A model generated the notes under the pieces. It did not search any database. It was not told the DNA's origin and saw only the letters and a list, made by a program, of their open reading frames with translations. From Cricetomys ansorgei (lineage: Eukaryota > Chordata > Mammalia > Rodentia > Nesomyidae), in the NCBI GenBank assembly GCA_026225945.1, contig JAMJFZ010001816.1, forward strand, positions 7,775,501-7,839,500: a DNA stretch of 64,000 nucleotides, read 5' to 3'. The translations under genes were made by a program, and so were the position numbers. Positions 32,483 to 42,682 of this stretch are shown here, in pieces. How positions within the stretch are numbered: the stretch's first letter is position 1; each line of letters starts with the position of its first letter.

Positions 32483-32648
32483 TTTGTTGTGTGTGTTCAC
32501 ATGTGCATCTTCCATACCGTCAATGTGGAATCAGAAGACCACTTGTGGGAATCAGTTCTCTTTCCATCACGTGGAGTTCAGAGATTGAACTCAGGTTGTA
32601 GGGTTTGATGGAAGTGCCTTTGCTCATTAAACCCTTTTGTCAGCCCCC
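32483..32648 (-). mobile_element. B3-type SINE, antisense, old
   Basis: TGTGTGTTCACATGTGCATC, TGGAATCAGAAGACCAC, GGGAATCAGTTCTCTTTCC, CGTGGAGTTCAGAGATTGAACTCAGG and the decayed head TGTCAGCCCCC. Confidence 0.75.
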
Positions 32649-32940
32649 AAATAAAGTGTTAATTCTGAATATTTACTTAACTAAAAATTGTGATACATCT
32701 ATCTTAGAAGATGTGAGGAAAGTAAGATTGGTGGTATAAAAGATAAATCTCCTTATTTGCCATAATTAGCACTATTTGATATTGATAAACAAGATAGGAT
32801 ATATACCCATTATTTAGTAATATGGTGGTAAATGTCAGGAAGGAAAAGATACATACACGTTGCAAGTTTTGTCAGTTTTCCTGGGCGTGAAATACAGATG
32901 GGCTTGGGATTCTAGTAACAGTTCTGTGATTTGTTTTCTC
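32649..32940. other. Unique AT-rich spacer
   Basis: Nothing recognised. Confidence 0.5.
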
Positions 32941-33185
32941 CCTCCTGGTGACAATCTTTAAGTGTCTCAGGCTAACTTTGAACTCACAGTTGTCTTGACT
33001 CCAGCTCCTGAGTGGAGTCACTATATAAGTGAGCCACCACACCAGTTTTCTTATTTTGTCTGTCTTTTTAAGAGACAGGTTCTCATTATGTTGCCTATGG
33101 TGACCTGGAACCTGTGACTCAATCTTCCTTCCTCAGCATCCCAAGTAGCTAGGACTACAAGCATGTGCCACAAAACACCACCCTA
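32941..33185 (-). mobile_element. Two old B1-like monomers, antisense
   Basis: CAGGCTAACTTTGAACTCACAG with GAGCCACCACACCAG, then GAGACAGGTTCTCATTATGTTGCC with CAAGTAGCTAGGACTACAAGC. These fit PB1-type ancestral monomers. Confidence 0.6.
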
Positions 33186-33204
33186 AAATCCTGTAGTTTT
33201 AAGT

Positions 33205-33660
33205 TTATTTATTTCAGGTTTTGTGTGTATGTGTGTGTATGTGCATGTGTGGGCAGGTGCACATGTGTGGTGGTACATGCGTATGCATGTGCATATGTGT
33301 TCCTCCTTAGGTGATATTCCCCTTCATGTTTTTATACAGGTCTCTTATTCAACTGTGGCTCATGATTAAGCTAAGCTGGATGGTCAGCAAGCCCCAGGGA
33401 CCTATTTAAATGTCTCAGTTCTGCTGTGCAAGGATTACAAGCATGTGCCACTGTGCCTGGCTTCTCCCTCCTCCTCCTCCTCCCCCTCCCTCTAAGACAG
33501 GGTCTCTATGCATAGCTATGACTGTACTGGAACTCACTGTGTAGACCAGGCTGGCCTCAAACTCAGAGATCCGCCTGCCTCTAGTACTTGAACTGGGTTC
33601 TCACTCTTCAAGGCAAGCACTGCAGCCAGCCATCTCTCTAGCCCAGAGTTGAGGTTTTCA
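33205..33660 (-). mobile_element. B4-type SINE, antisense, with a B1 piece inside
   Basis: TG-rich 3' end; GGTCAGCAAGCCCCAGGGACC; AGGATTACAAGCATGTGCCACTGTGCCTGGC; after a B1-like segment (33492-33585: ACAGGGTCTCTATGCATAGC, TGTAGACCAGGCTGGCCTC), the head GGCAAGCACTGCAGCCAGCCATCTCTCTAGCCC. Confidence 0.65.
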
Positions 33661-33734
33661 CATTGCTATTACTTCATTCGGCGCTCCCTAATACTCTCAA
33701 CTCTCACATACACCTCTCTGAATTAAGAATTTGA

Positions 33735-33870
33735 GTAAGCCCAGGCTGGTGGCATAGCAACTTGGGAGACTGAGGCAGAATTATCAAAAATTCAGGTCCT
33801 ACCTTGACTACAGAATGTGGTAAAAGCCAGCCTTGCAAGACAGGGTCTCAAAACAAAAAATAGAGGAGGA
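33735..33870 (+). mobile_element. Old B1-like SINE
   Basis: CCCAGGCTGGTGGCATAGCAACTTGGGAGACTGAGGCAG to AAGACAGGGTCTCAAAAC. Strongly diverged. Confidence 0.6.
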
Positions 33871-33945
33871 AGGGAGTATGCCAGTGTTGGAGCACTCTCT
33901 TAGCATGCCCAAGGCCCTAATTCAATTCCCAGAATGCAAAAAGTA
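33871..33945 (+). mobile_element. ID: ID SINE, diverged
   Basis: GTTGGAGCACTCTCTTAGCATGCCCAAGGCCCTAATTCAATTCCCAG matches the ID core (GTAGAGCGCTTGCCTAGCATGC... GGCCCTGGGTTCAATCCCCAG). It directly follows the B1-like monomer, so the pair may be one composite SINE. Confidence 0.7.
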
Positions 33946-34410
33946 AAATGTTAAAGTGAATAAATGGCAGTGTCTAGCTAGCTGAGACATAGCTGCTTTG
34001 ATTAGGGTATGACTAGGGCGAAGGCTGCCCAGTAATTTCAGTGGGATATCATCGTCTGCTAGGACGCCTGATATAGGTACCAGAAACAGACAGATAGCCA
34101 GCCTTACAACTAGCCTGGAACGTCTTTGCACAAATTGAAGCAAACCCTTTCTTATGAAATGTTACTGCCATTAACTGAAAACTATGTCTATAAATACCAG
34201 GACTCACTAATAAAGATCACTGTGAACAGACGTTCCAATGTTTAACCTTGTGCAGCTGTACACGACAGCCTGCCTATAACCTGCGGGACCAGAGAGGACC
34301 ATGCGGGAAGAAAATCATCCTGTCTCTTAATTTCCTGAGTATTACTAAAGCACAGTCCCAGGCCTGTTTTGCAGTAGATGTTAATAAATGGAAGTTAATA
34401 AATGCAGGTC
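33946..34410. other. Unique intergenic DNA
   Basis: Nothing recognised. A GTTAATAAATG near-duplicate occurs at 34380-34404. Confidence 0.5.
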
Positions 34411-34535
34411 TATGATTTCCTAGCACTCTGGAGGTAGAGGCGAAAGGATGAAGAGTTCAAAGTTACCCTTGGCTACATAGAGAGTTCACACTTAGTATGG
34501 GCTTTCTGAGGCTCTGTCCTAAAAATTCAAATGAA
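34411..34535 (+). mobile_element. Old B1-like SINE
   Basis: TTTCCTAGCACTCTGGAGGTAGAGG, GAGTTCAAAGTTACCCTTGGCTACATAGAG and CTCTGTCCTAAAAATTC. Confidence 0.6.
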
Positions 34536-34783
34536 ACAAAACATAAACAGGGAAGAAAACTTTGCCAATCATTTTTCCATAAACCTGGGAGCTACAAAAG
34601 ACGGGGGGACATGTCTAATTCATTTCTACACACATTTAGCTCCTTGTGAACAAGCACAGCCCATAAGAAATGCTCAATGGCATTTTCGCAAGTGACTGCT
34701 TTGTTAAACATTTAAAAATCCTCTTTGCTTTCTCGGTCTTGTAAGAGCAAGTGATGCTATTCCTTTCAACTCTGAGGATTTGT
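34536..34783. other. Unique spacer
   Basis: Nothing recognised. Confidence 0.5.
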
Positions 34784-34992
34784 TTGGGTTTGAGTCCCAA
34801 TACTGCCTCTGCCTCTATGTAACCTGGAACAGATTACTTAATGTCTCCAAGCTTTGTCTTCTCATGATAGAAAAAAACTAATTATAGTACCTACTTCACA
34901 GAGTAGTATAAAGACTAAATAAGATAATATCTGGGAAGTGTTTCAGAGATTGGAATATAGTAGGCACTCAAAATATTTGCTGTTGTTACTAA
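34784..34992 (+). mobile_element. MIR: MIR
   Basis: Nearly full MIR: GTTTGAGTCCCAATACTGCC, ATGTAACCTGGAACAGATTACTTAATGTCTCCAAGC, ATAGTACCTACTTCACAGAG, AAGACTAAATAAGATAATA and TAGTAGGCACTCAAAATATTTGCTG. Confidence 0.93.
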
Positions 34993-35204
34993 CCCAAGGA
35001 ATTTTAATAACTACTTATATTCCCAATTAACAGTTGTACTGCCTATACTTAACATTTAGTAACTAGTAATAATTAAAAAAAACCAATCATTAACACTTTT
35101 TCCTCTCAAAGAAAAGGAGCTTGAGGGTGAGTGGCTTAGCTCTGAGTCACCATAGTCTTCTAAGGCCCAGCTTCTTGGATCTCTACTGTGCCACTGTTGG
35201 CTGC
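34993..35204. other. Unique spacer
   Basis: Nothing recognised. Confidence 0.45.
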
Positions 35205-35905
35205 TACTTTTAGACAGCAGAAAACCATTGTCAATGTCCAGTTATTTGGAATTTACTCAGGATCTTCTGAGCTCCTCCAAAGGACTTGGGTCACTTCTCA
35301 GGCTCAGTGCCATGGTACTGACATCTTTAAAACTGTTGGAGTCTCTTGTTGCAACTTGGCTGCGCTTTTACCAATAGCCTCTCCTGGGCTCTCTTTATGA
35401 TGCCAAGCCTCAACTTCTCTTCATGACCCCTTCAATCTGGGCCTTCAACTGCTACTTTGGCTGCATCTTCACCAATGGGCACTCCTGGCTTCTCATAGTG
35501 CCAAGCCTCAGCTGCTCTCCATGATCCCTACATGCCTTCGAAACCATTATCACCTGGGTGACTCTTACAGTACCAAGTTCAGCTACCAGCATGAGATAGA
35601 ACCTCAGCCGGTTCTAGAAGACAGTTTCTGTGTGCTGACCCTGAGGAAGCACTTTCCAGATTTTAAGATAGTCTGGTTTGCAGGAAAATAACTGGTAACC
35701 TTCTCTTTAGGAAGGGTTCTGTCATGAGTGGAGTTCTCATCCCCACAGCAGATGTCAGAATCGCCTCACCTTACCAGTATTTGGACAGGTTTGCAGAAAA
35801 CAAAACAAAACGGACTCTTAGAGGTCTGGAGTTTCTTTTTCTTCTTCCCTGTCTCTGTGTTGGATTAGTTGGCATTATGTCAGGCCCCACATTGCAGGTG
35901 CCATT
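35205..35905 (-). mobile_element. Internal region of the short LTR element, minus strand, 3'-truncated
   Basis: Inverted match to 41258-42030: the primer site complement at 35881-35903 (TGGCACCTGCAATGTGGGGC on the minus strand), CATAATGCCAACTAATCCAAC, a GAAGAAGAAAAAGAAACTCC run, GTTTTCTGCAAACCTG, the CTGACCCTGAGGAAG block inverted, both units of the 98-base duplication, and TCAGAAGATCCTGAG. Homology stops near 35210. The 3' end and 3' LTR are missing. A segment of roughly 80-90 bases present at about 41868-41952 is absent here. No gag or pol motif is visible. Confidence 0.85.
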
Positions 35906-36240
35906 TGTAGTTGTTGGCTGCTGTGGCAGCTCACCAAGGGAGACAAGGAGTCATTTTAATAGTCACAACACTGCCAGATCTCAGCAGCGGGAACCACTAC
36001 CCTGGCCAGCACCATAATAATGGACAGTGGGGCCTGAGTGTCTCAGCTCAGGTGTTTTTATTGATTCAGAACCCCTTAGATGTTGTACTGATAGCACGTG
36101 CAGATCATGTGCAATCAAACATTCCCCACATAAATCCAACGCCTGAAGACAATGCAAAACGCCAAGACCTAGGCAAGTCCCTCACCCACAGCGCACAAAA
36201 CAATTATTTTATACGTAATGAAAAAAAACTTCCACAACCA
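35906..36240 (-). mobile_element. 5' LTR of the short LTR element, minus strand
   Basis: 335 bases. On the minus strand it starts TGGTTGTGGAAG at 36240 and ends at 35906. It contains GAATCAATAAAAACACCTGAGC (poly(A) signal), CCACTGTCC, GGTAGTGGTTCCCGCTGCTGAG and CTTGGTGAGCTGCCACAGCAG, matching the LTRs at 15359 and 42185. Confidence 0.87.
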
Positions 36241-36756
36241 CGTCCCTTCAATAAAAGCCAAAGTTTTGCCTCCCATTAGGAAAAGAGTCACTATTCACTT
36301 GGTGGGGCATCTCTTTGATAATGATAAACCAGGACATGAACACGGCCGTTATAATGAAGGTCTGAATTGGTCAAAGCATGACTCCAAAATCATGTTGCCT
36401 TCATTTTCACCCCATGGGGATGGCACACCAGGGCCAGTGGAATGCAGGTTTCCTTCAAGTCTGTATATATGCTTGTGATTCACTTGAAACTACATAACTA
36501 AGTTTTGAGTTCAGAGAATAGGTTCTGATAGGTTCCGAGCCATTTGTGTTTGGTGTTTATTATGCAAATGTATAGATACAGACATACTTTGTCATTTTAT
36601 ATATTCATGGATCATAAGATATCTCCAAATTGGTATTTTAGGAAGTCAGCCTATACATAAAGATCAACTCTTCACTTGACCCAATCATTTTAAAACTGCA
36701 GCAGCAATAACTGGCCCAGAACAAAAATTTAATTTATATTTGTATAATTTGGCTTG
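36241..36756. other. Unique intergenic DNA
   Basis: A + strand frame of 86 codons begins inside the LTR at 36218 and runs through here to 36478. It is not recognised and is probably chance. Confidence 0.45.
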
Positions 36757-36818
36757 TTTTCCTTTTCTTCTTCTCTTCTTCTCCTTCTCCTCCTTCTTTC
36801 TCTTCTTCTTCTTTTTTA
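36757..36818. repeat. CTTCTC pyrimidine tract (B1 tail)
   Basis: Complement of a GAAGA-rich tail of the adjoining antisense B1. Confidence 0.93.
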
Positions 36819-36958
36819 AAGACAAGAGTTTCTCTGTTGTAACTCTGGCTGTCCTGTAACTCACTCTGTAGACCAGGGTGGCCTCGAACTCACAGAGATC
36901 CACCTGCCTCTGCCTCTGGAATGCTGGGATTAAAGGCTTGTGCCACCACTGTCTGGGT
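36819..36958 (-). mobile_element. B1: B1 SINE, antisense
   Basis: GAGTTTCTCTGTTGTAACTCTGGCTG, GACCAGGGTGGCCTCGAACTC and TGCTGGGATTAAAGGCTTGTGCCACCAC. Carries the local variant. Confidence 0.96.
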
Positions 36959-38155
36959 TGACCTGCTTTTCTTATGAGAATGTTCTAAGAGCTAAGCTGA
37001 GATGTGACATAACAAATGTACCTTGTTCAAGTCTCCCTATTTATGTAAGACTGAAAATTTAAATGTTGAAGGTGGGCATTTTGAATGGTAATATAATCTT
37101 CTGTTAGAACTCAAGCTTCATAATGAACATGAGGGTATTGCTGGCTTGAAGGACTCCATCCTGGTCAAGTCAAGGGTTACACAGGAAACACTGATTCTCA
37201 GCCAGGAGTGAAGGTAAGGCGCCTTGGGGAATGGGGGAGGAGCAGGTGGGAAGGAGAAACACAACAGCTTTGACCTAATTAGCATTGTTTGTGGTTGTTG
37301 CTATAAGTGTGTGTTCATGGATGTTTGGTGCTAACGGTCATGCTTGCAAACAGAATAAATATTAATACATGGCGATGGCTTGTATAGGAAGTTCCCAACG
37401 TCACTAAAAATATTACATCATAAGCTTTCTGATTTGTTCAAGTTCTCATTAGAGGTGCCAAATCAAATATATGCTCAGATACATTCGAATGTCAAATAAT
37501 TAAAAAACTGAATTTATGTTTCCAACATCACATAGAACATCTTTATTCTAAAACTGTATTCCTTATCTCTTCAAATGTAGTTGAATTTGGGCGACCTTTC
37601 AGGAAGAAATGGACACAACAGTGCTCACTGGCATAGATCTGAATGCAGCTGCTTAGGCCAGCGGAACTCCCCAGGAGACAGTCGCTTCATCCGTCTCTCA
37701 TCAGCCAGCATCCCTCCTGTTCCCAATCACCATTATCATTGCTTCCAAGAAGTTTGTGTTCACTGAGAAGGGCTGGCTTCTCACCACCAGCTTCACTGAG
37801 AAAAGGGGACTAGCCCTGCAAGGATACCCAGAATTCCTGAATCTGCACCTCTCTCTGCCTGTATTTTCTTAGCCCTTTGTTCCAGGTGGAAGTCATTCCT
37901 CTAAATGGCCTGTGACCTTTGTTATCCCAGTTTACTGGCATCTGCCTCTAGTCCTGGTCTCCAGTTCTCATTGGCTATTGATTCTTTTCTTTGGTATCTT
38001 GATTGCTTTGGATCAATTAAGACCCTTGATGTTTAATCAAAAGCTTTTCCTTGGCTTTCTAAGTGTCAGCCCTTCTTTCTCGTTTTGACATTCAAGGAGT
38101 TTGTAATGGTGGGCCCCGCAACCTGACTAATCATTAAGATTTTTTTTTTCCTTTT
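36959..38155. other. Intergenic DNA, 1.2 kb
   Basis: No gene or repeat assigned. 37590-38100 is richer in C+T and could be an old LTR or LINE fragment, but I cannot name it. Confidence 0.4.
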
Positions 38156-38270
38156 GGTTTCTTATTTTTTCTAAGTCAAGGTCTTACTATGTATCCCTGG
38201 CTGGTCTCTAACACCTGATCTGCCCCACCCACACCCCCTTCTGAGTGCTGGGTCACAACAGCTGTAATTG
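38156..38270 (-). mobile_element. Old B1-like SINE, antisense
   Basis: GTCAAGGTCTTACTATGTATCCCTGGCTGGTCTC and CTTCTGAGTGCTGGGTCACAACAGCTG. Confidence 0.5.
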
Positions 38271-38933
38271 AATTCTGAAGCCTATTCTCTTGCCCCAGCT
38301 GCCACTGTGACAGATTCCTACTTGTAACTGATTCCCCGGCTTTTTTTTTTTTTTAACCCTCTAGCTCTAAAAAATAGACAGGAAAGAGAGAAGTCATCAT
38401 CGCTCTTGCAGGTGGCCTTTAAAGATAGAAGGATTCACTGTTCTTCTGTGCTGTCCTTACCTGTCTAAAGCTTGGAGAACAGGAGCGTATAGGGAACTGA
38501 GCTATCGTCTATATAACCACCCCACCAACTGGCCACGGACTCCTTCACCTCCTAAGCTGCTCCCAGTTTCCAGATGGCACCCAATCATAAGGAAGGATGC
38601 ACACACAGGACAGAAAACTTCTTGGCAAAGCATCCTGCTACACACACCTGGTTTGATCGCTAGCTTTACCTGAGAATTTTTATTTAAAACTTTGCTCTTG
38701 AGATCCTTCCCAAGGCACACTAAATCCTCAGGCTGGCCGCTCGCGACACTGAACCCCTTTTTTCCTCAGAACTTTCAGAGTCTTGCTGCCCATCTATCCC
38801 TTGAAATATCCACTGTCCACGCTTTAGTCTGACGAGTACGACTCCTGCCAGGAATAAAGCGGCTCTCTCTCCAGTTACTCTTTGTGTCTCCACTCTCTTG
38901 AAGCCTCAGATAGACTGTTGTAAATTCATATTT
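38271..38933. other. Unique intergenic DNA
   Basis: Poly-T at 38341-38354. No gene supported. Confidence 0.45.
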
Positions 38934-39290
38934 TAGAGTTATTAAATGAATCTCCTTGCCTTCAGAACAAAATCCAAAAGCCTAACCATGCCAAATAGAG
39001 TTCTCAATGTGGCCACTACTAACCATGCAGCCAAATCACTCATCAGTCTTCCCCCCAGGAATGCTGGCCACCTGTAATCCCTCCGGGCACTGTTCATTCT
39101 TGTTTCCTGGTTGTATTTGTGCAGCTTTGAAGCTCTTCTCCCTGGACTACTTCTAGCCCATTGCTTGCTTCAAGCCTTACCCCTTAAGATGGGACATTAC
39201 GGGGATACCTTCCTGTCTTGGCTCTTGCTACTGAGTTACTTAGAGGCAGATCAAGGATCTGATTTGTTTTTGAGATCTTCATAATATATC
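38934..39290 (+). mobile_element. L2: L2 3'-end fragment
   Basis: CTTCAGAACAAAATCCAAAAGCC, TTCTCAATGTGGCCAC, CTTCTCCCTGGACTACTTC, GCTTCAAGCCTTACCCCTTAAG and the terminal ATATATCACAGGGCC follow the order of the L2 3' end as read on this strand (ATCAAATCCAAACTCC... CTGGAATGCC... CAAGGCCCAGCTCAAAT). Confidence 0.65.
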
Positions 39291-39304
39291 ACAGGGCCAT
39301 AACA

Positions 39305-39665
39305 GATTGTTACAGGTGCTCTTTTTCTTTTTTAATTGAAAATATTTTTTATACAATATATTCTGATCACAGTTTCCCCTTCCCCAAATCCTCCCAGATC
39401 CTCCCTGCCTCCTCACACACCCAACTCCACACCTTCTCTTTGTCTTTAGGGGGAAGGAAAAGAACATAGGCAAACAAAAAAGCAAACAAAGCAGAATAAA
39501 AAAGTAAAAACAAAAAAGCGTAAGAAGCACATACACACACTGACAGACACACACCATAAAAAACACAAAACCATAAGCCATAATACACAATAAAAAAAAG
39601 CCCAAACAAAGCAGTGTGTGAGACAAAAAAAAAGACTGCAGAGATGTCACTGGAGTTAATTTTGT
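39305..39665 (-). mobile_element. L1 (Lx-type) 3' end, antisense
   Basis: ATTTTTTATACAATATATTCTGATCACAG, CCCAGATCCTCCCTGCCTCC, CACCTTCTCTTTGTC, then a long A-rich AAAACAAAAAAGC/CATAAAAAACACAAAACC stretch typical of this L1 3' UTR read backwards. The 133-codon minus frame here is a product of the A-rich block, not a gene. Confidence 0.8.
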
Positions 39666-39805
39666 GTCTGTACGAATCACTGAATAACTAATTAAGAATA
39701 TAAGTTAACACGGTATATACTGGAAGGAAGCATTACAATGCAAATTAACATTTCAAAGAGTCATGCTTAAGTCTAATATTCTAATTTTCAACTTTTTCCC
39801 ATCCT

Positions 39806-39931
39806 CTAAGACAGGGTTTCTTGGTGTAGCCCTGGCTTGTCCTGGAACTTGTTCTGTAGACCAGGCTAGCCTCTAACTCAGAGATCCACCTGCTCCTGAC
39901 TCCCAAGTGCTGTATGCCACCATGCCCGGTT
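39806..39931 (-). mobile_element. B1: B1 SINE, antisense, with deletion
   Basis: AGACAGGGTTTCTTGGTGTAGCCCTGGC, GACCAGGCTAGCCTCTAACTCAGAGATCC and GTATGCCACCATGCCCGG. The GGGATTAAAGG block is missing. Confidence 0.9.
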
Positions 39932-40515
39932 CAACTGTAATTTGAAGAGTAAACAAAATTTCAGAGTTCATACAGTCCATATTACAAACGCGTGGTTATT
40001 TTAAAAAAAATTATAAAATGTGACTCAAACTTATGTATACGCTCCATCAAAAACAACTGATCATTCAGCTGCTTCCTGTATTCTTTTCTTTTGCTTTTGG
40101 GCTTGGTTTTGTACCTTGACTTTCCTTTATCTTTACAGACTACTGGTTTCCTGATGCATCTTGTAAATCCAACCAAAATCCTCAACTTGAATGCGAATAT
40201 GTCCTGTCTATTCATCTTTGTTTTTGAACCTCTGTACAAAGTACGTCAAAAGTTTCACAAGTTGCTCACCCCTTACTTCTTACCATGAGCAGAGTGCTTT
40301 ACCTGGGTGAGTCAGCTTATTCCTCCCCACCTCTGCTGACATTTGCCATTGACCTTTTATGTTTTTATAATCATTTAACTCTTAGTTAGCTTCCCCACAT
40401 GAACTAAGAAAGAGAAAGTAGTCTCCAAAAGCAATGAAGAGAGAACCTTGTTCTTCCAGGTCTGTTGGGATCAGTGTATATTCATGCTGGATTTGCAAAC
40501 CAGTGCACTACTAAA
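39932..40515. other. Unique intergenic DNA
   Basis: Nothing recognised. Confidence 0.5.
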
Positions 40516-40862
40516 TGCTCATCAACCTATTTTGTCTTACTCTGTAAGCATAATGTTTGCTTTCTCATAGTTCTGGAGGCTAGAGGCCTAAGCAGAAGGA
40601 ATCAATGTGGATATTTGTCGAGGCCCCTTTTCTAGCTTGTGGATGGTTACCTCTTTTCTGCATCCTCATGTGACTTCTCTTCTGTGCAGAGTATAGAGAG
40701 ATCTCTGGTTTCTCATCCTCTTCTCATAAGTTTAGGAGATTAAGACACTACTCTTATGATCACATTTAACTTCAATGCTCTCCATTAAAGATACTATCTT
40801 CAGATAAAGTTACATGGCAGGTATGGCTTCAGAATATAAAGGGTCACAATTCAGGCCCAAGC
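40516..40862 (-). mobile_element. MLT1-type MaLR LTR, antisense
   Basis: TCATAGTTCTGGAGGCTAGAGGCC, CATTAAAGATACTATCTTCAGATAAAGTTACAT and GGGTCACAATTCAGGCCCAAGCAATA read as the antisense of an MLT1 LTR (from AATTGTGTCCCC... back to CTAGCCTCCAGAACTGTGAG). Confidence 0.8.
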
Positions 40863-40975
40863 AATAATGTTACAGAGTATACATGTAATTACTTCTTAAA
40901 TCTATCTCATTTTAACATTTCTGTTAGAATACCATACCTAGGTTTTAAGTTGCTAATAAAGGATCATACATCATT
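40863..40975. other. Spacer
   Basis: Nothing recognised. Confidence 0.5.
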
Positions 40976-41067
40976 GAATGTATTTGCATATATTAGCATA
41001 TTTAACCCTTATACCAGCCTTTTTGGGTAGCTAAGGTTTTAGTATTTCCAGTTAAGAATCTGTATTT
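40976..41067 (-). mobile_element. MIR fragment, antisense
   Basis: GCATATTTAACCCTTATACCAGCCTTTTTGGGTAGCTAAGG resembles CATTTAATCCTCACAACAACCCTGTGAGGTAGG. Confidence 0.5.
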
Positions 41068-41257
41068 GCTATCAATAGAACAGCTGAGGAGCTCTCTATC
41101 AACAAAATCACCTGAGCTGTGACACTCAGGGTTCCACTATCCAGTACGGCATTTGCCGTTATGGTGGTTCCCTTTGCTGATGTCTGACAGAGTTTGCACA
41201 TATGAAAAATGTCTCCTGTCTTCCTTGGTGAACTGCCACAACAGCCTAACTATTACA
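41068..41257 (+). mobile_element. 5' LTR (truncated) of the short LTR element
   Basis: Matches the 3' two-thirds of the LTR at 42185-42510 from GCTATCAATAGAAC onward: CACCTGAGCTGTGACACTCAGGG, GCCGTTATGGTGGTTCCC and CTTGGTGAACTGCCACAACAGC, ending ATTACA at 41257. The first third is missing at the 5' side. Confidence 0.85.
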
Positions 41258-42184
41258 AATGGTGCCCAATGTGGGGCATGATATAATGCCAGCTAATCCA
41301 ACATGGAGATGGGAAGAAGAAGAAAAGAAACTCCAAACTTCACAGATTCCATTTTGTTTAGTTTTCTGCAAACCTGTTTAGATGCTGGTGAGGTGAGACA
41401 GTTCTGACAAGACACATCTGCTATGGTGATGAGAACTCCACCCATGAGGGAACTCTTCCTGCAGACAAGTTTACCAATTGTTTTTTTTCCTGCAAAGCAG
41501 ACTCCATCTTAAAATCTGGAAAGTACTTCCTCAGGGTCAGCACACAGAAGCTGTCTTCCTAAACTGGCTTAGGTTGTATCTCATGCTGGTAGCTGAACTT
41601 GGTACTGTCACTCACGTGGTAATAGTTTTGAAGGCATGAAGGGATCTTTGGAGAGCAGCTGAGGCTTGGCACTATGAGAGGCCAGGAGAGCCCATTGGTG
41701 AAGGTGCAGCCTCAGTAGCAGTTGAAGGCCCACACTGAAGGGGTCATGCAGATAAGTTGAAACCTGGCACCACAAAGAGAGCCCATAAAAGGCTATTGGT
41801 GAAAGTGCAGTCAAGCTGCAGCAAGAGACCCCCAGCAGTTTTAAAGATGCCAGTACCATGGGATGACTACAAAAAATATCAGCAGCAGTGGAGGGGAGCC
41901 AGCCAGAGTCTAAAGGACAAGTTGTGTGTGCAGCAGAGGGCAGAGCCAGAGAAATGACTTTGAAGGAGCCCAGAAGATCGTGAGTGCATTCCAGATAATT
42001 GGACATTTAATGTTTTCTCCTGTCCAAAGACATTGTGAAAAGCTCGATAGATGTTTGGTTTCATTTAGTCCTGTGCATTAGCAACCCTTGTGATTGTTCC
42101 TCTTGTGAATAGTTCTGGTGGTGTAGTATTGAACGGTGTGCTAGAGATAAAGCATTTTTTTTGTCTTATGCAGAAGGGGGGAAA
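41258..42184 (+). mobile_element. Non-coding internal region with primer site and purine tract
   Basis: Starts with a primer-binding site TGGTGCCCAATGTGGGGC (41260-41277), nearly complementary to the tRNA-Lys(1,2) 3' end, whose usual site is TGGCGCCCAACGTGGGGC. It ends with the purine tract AGAAGGGGGGAAA just before the 3' LTR. The roughly 920 bases between have no gag, pro, pol or env signature and many stops. They hold two imperfect units about 98 bases apart (from CTTGGCAC at 41665 and CCTGGCAC at 41763). The 132-codon antisense frame at 41608-42006 is not a retroviral gene. Confidence 0.87.
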
Positions 42185-42510
42185 TGTTGTGGAAGTTTAA
42201 GTTATGTATAAAATAATTGTTTTGTGCACTGTTGGGTGAGGGGCTCCCCAGGTCTTGACATTTTGTATTGTATGAAGGAGTTGGATTTATGTGGGGAGAT
42301 GTTTGATTCCTCATGATCTGCATGGCTATCAGTAGAACACCTGAGGTGCTCTGTATCAATAAAAACACCTGAGCTCAGATGCTCAGGGTTCCACTGTCCA
42401 AGATGGTGTTTGCCACGATGGTGGTTCCTTCAGCTGAGGTCTGTCAGTTTGCACATATGAAAAATTCCTCATCTTCCTTGGTGAACTGCCACAGCAGCCT
42501 AGCTATTAAA
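42185..42510 (+). mobile_element. 3' LTR of the short LTR element
   Basis: Begins TGTTGTGGAAGTTTAAG directly after the purine tract. Poly(A) signal in TATCAATAAAAACACCTGAGC near 42355. Ends near GCCTAGCTATTAAA. About 326 bases, matching the copies at 15359 and 35906. Confidence 0.9.
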
Positions 42511-42524
42511 ATACCCACATGAAA

Positions 42525-42682
42525 TTTAAGTGTGGTGGTATGTAACCCCAATGCTAGAGGGAGTTGCTGGGACATGGAGAGGAGGCAGAGACAGGCAGAT
42601 CCCATAGCTCCTAGGTTAGCTACGAGAGCTGAAACAGAGGACCCCAGGTTCAGTGGGAGAAATTTTCAAAAAATAAGGTAGA
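42525..42682 (+). mobile_element. B1/B4-like SINE, rearranged
   Basis: AAGTGTGGTGGTATGTAACCCCAATGCTAG and GAGGCAGAGACAGGCAGATCCC. The 3' half is diverged. Confidence 0.6.

Noticed and set aside
39279..39680. 133-codon minus frame with hydrophobic runs
   Set aside because: Falls in the A-rich 3' UTR of an antisense L1. The apparent membrane segments come from A/T bias.
41608..42006. 132-codon minus frame
   Set aside because: Lies antisense in the LTR element's internal region. The equivalent frame in the 35 kb copy is different and broken, and no retroviral or cellular domain is visible.
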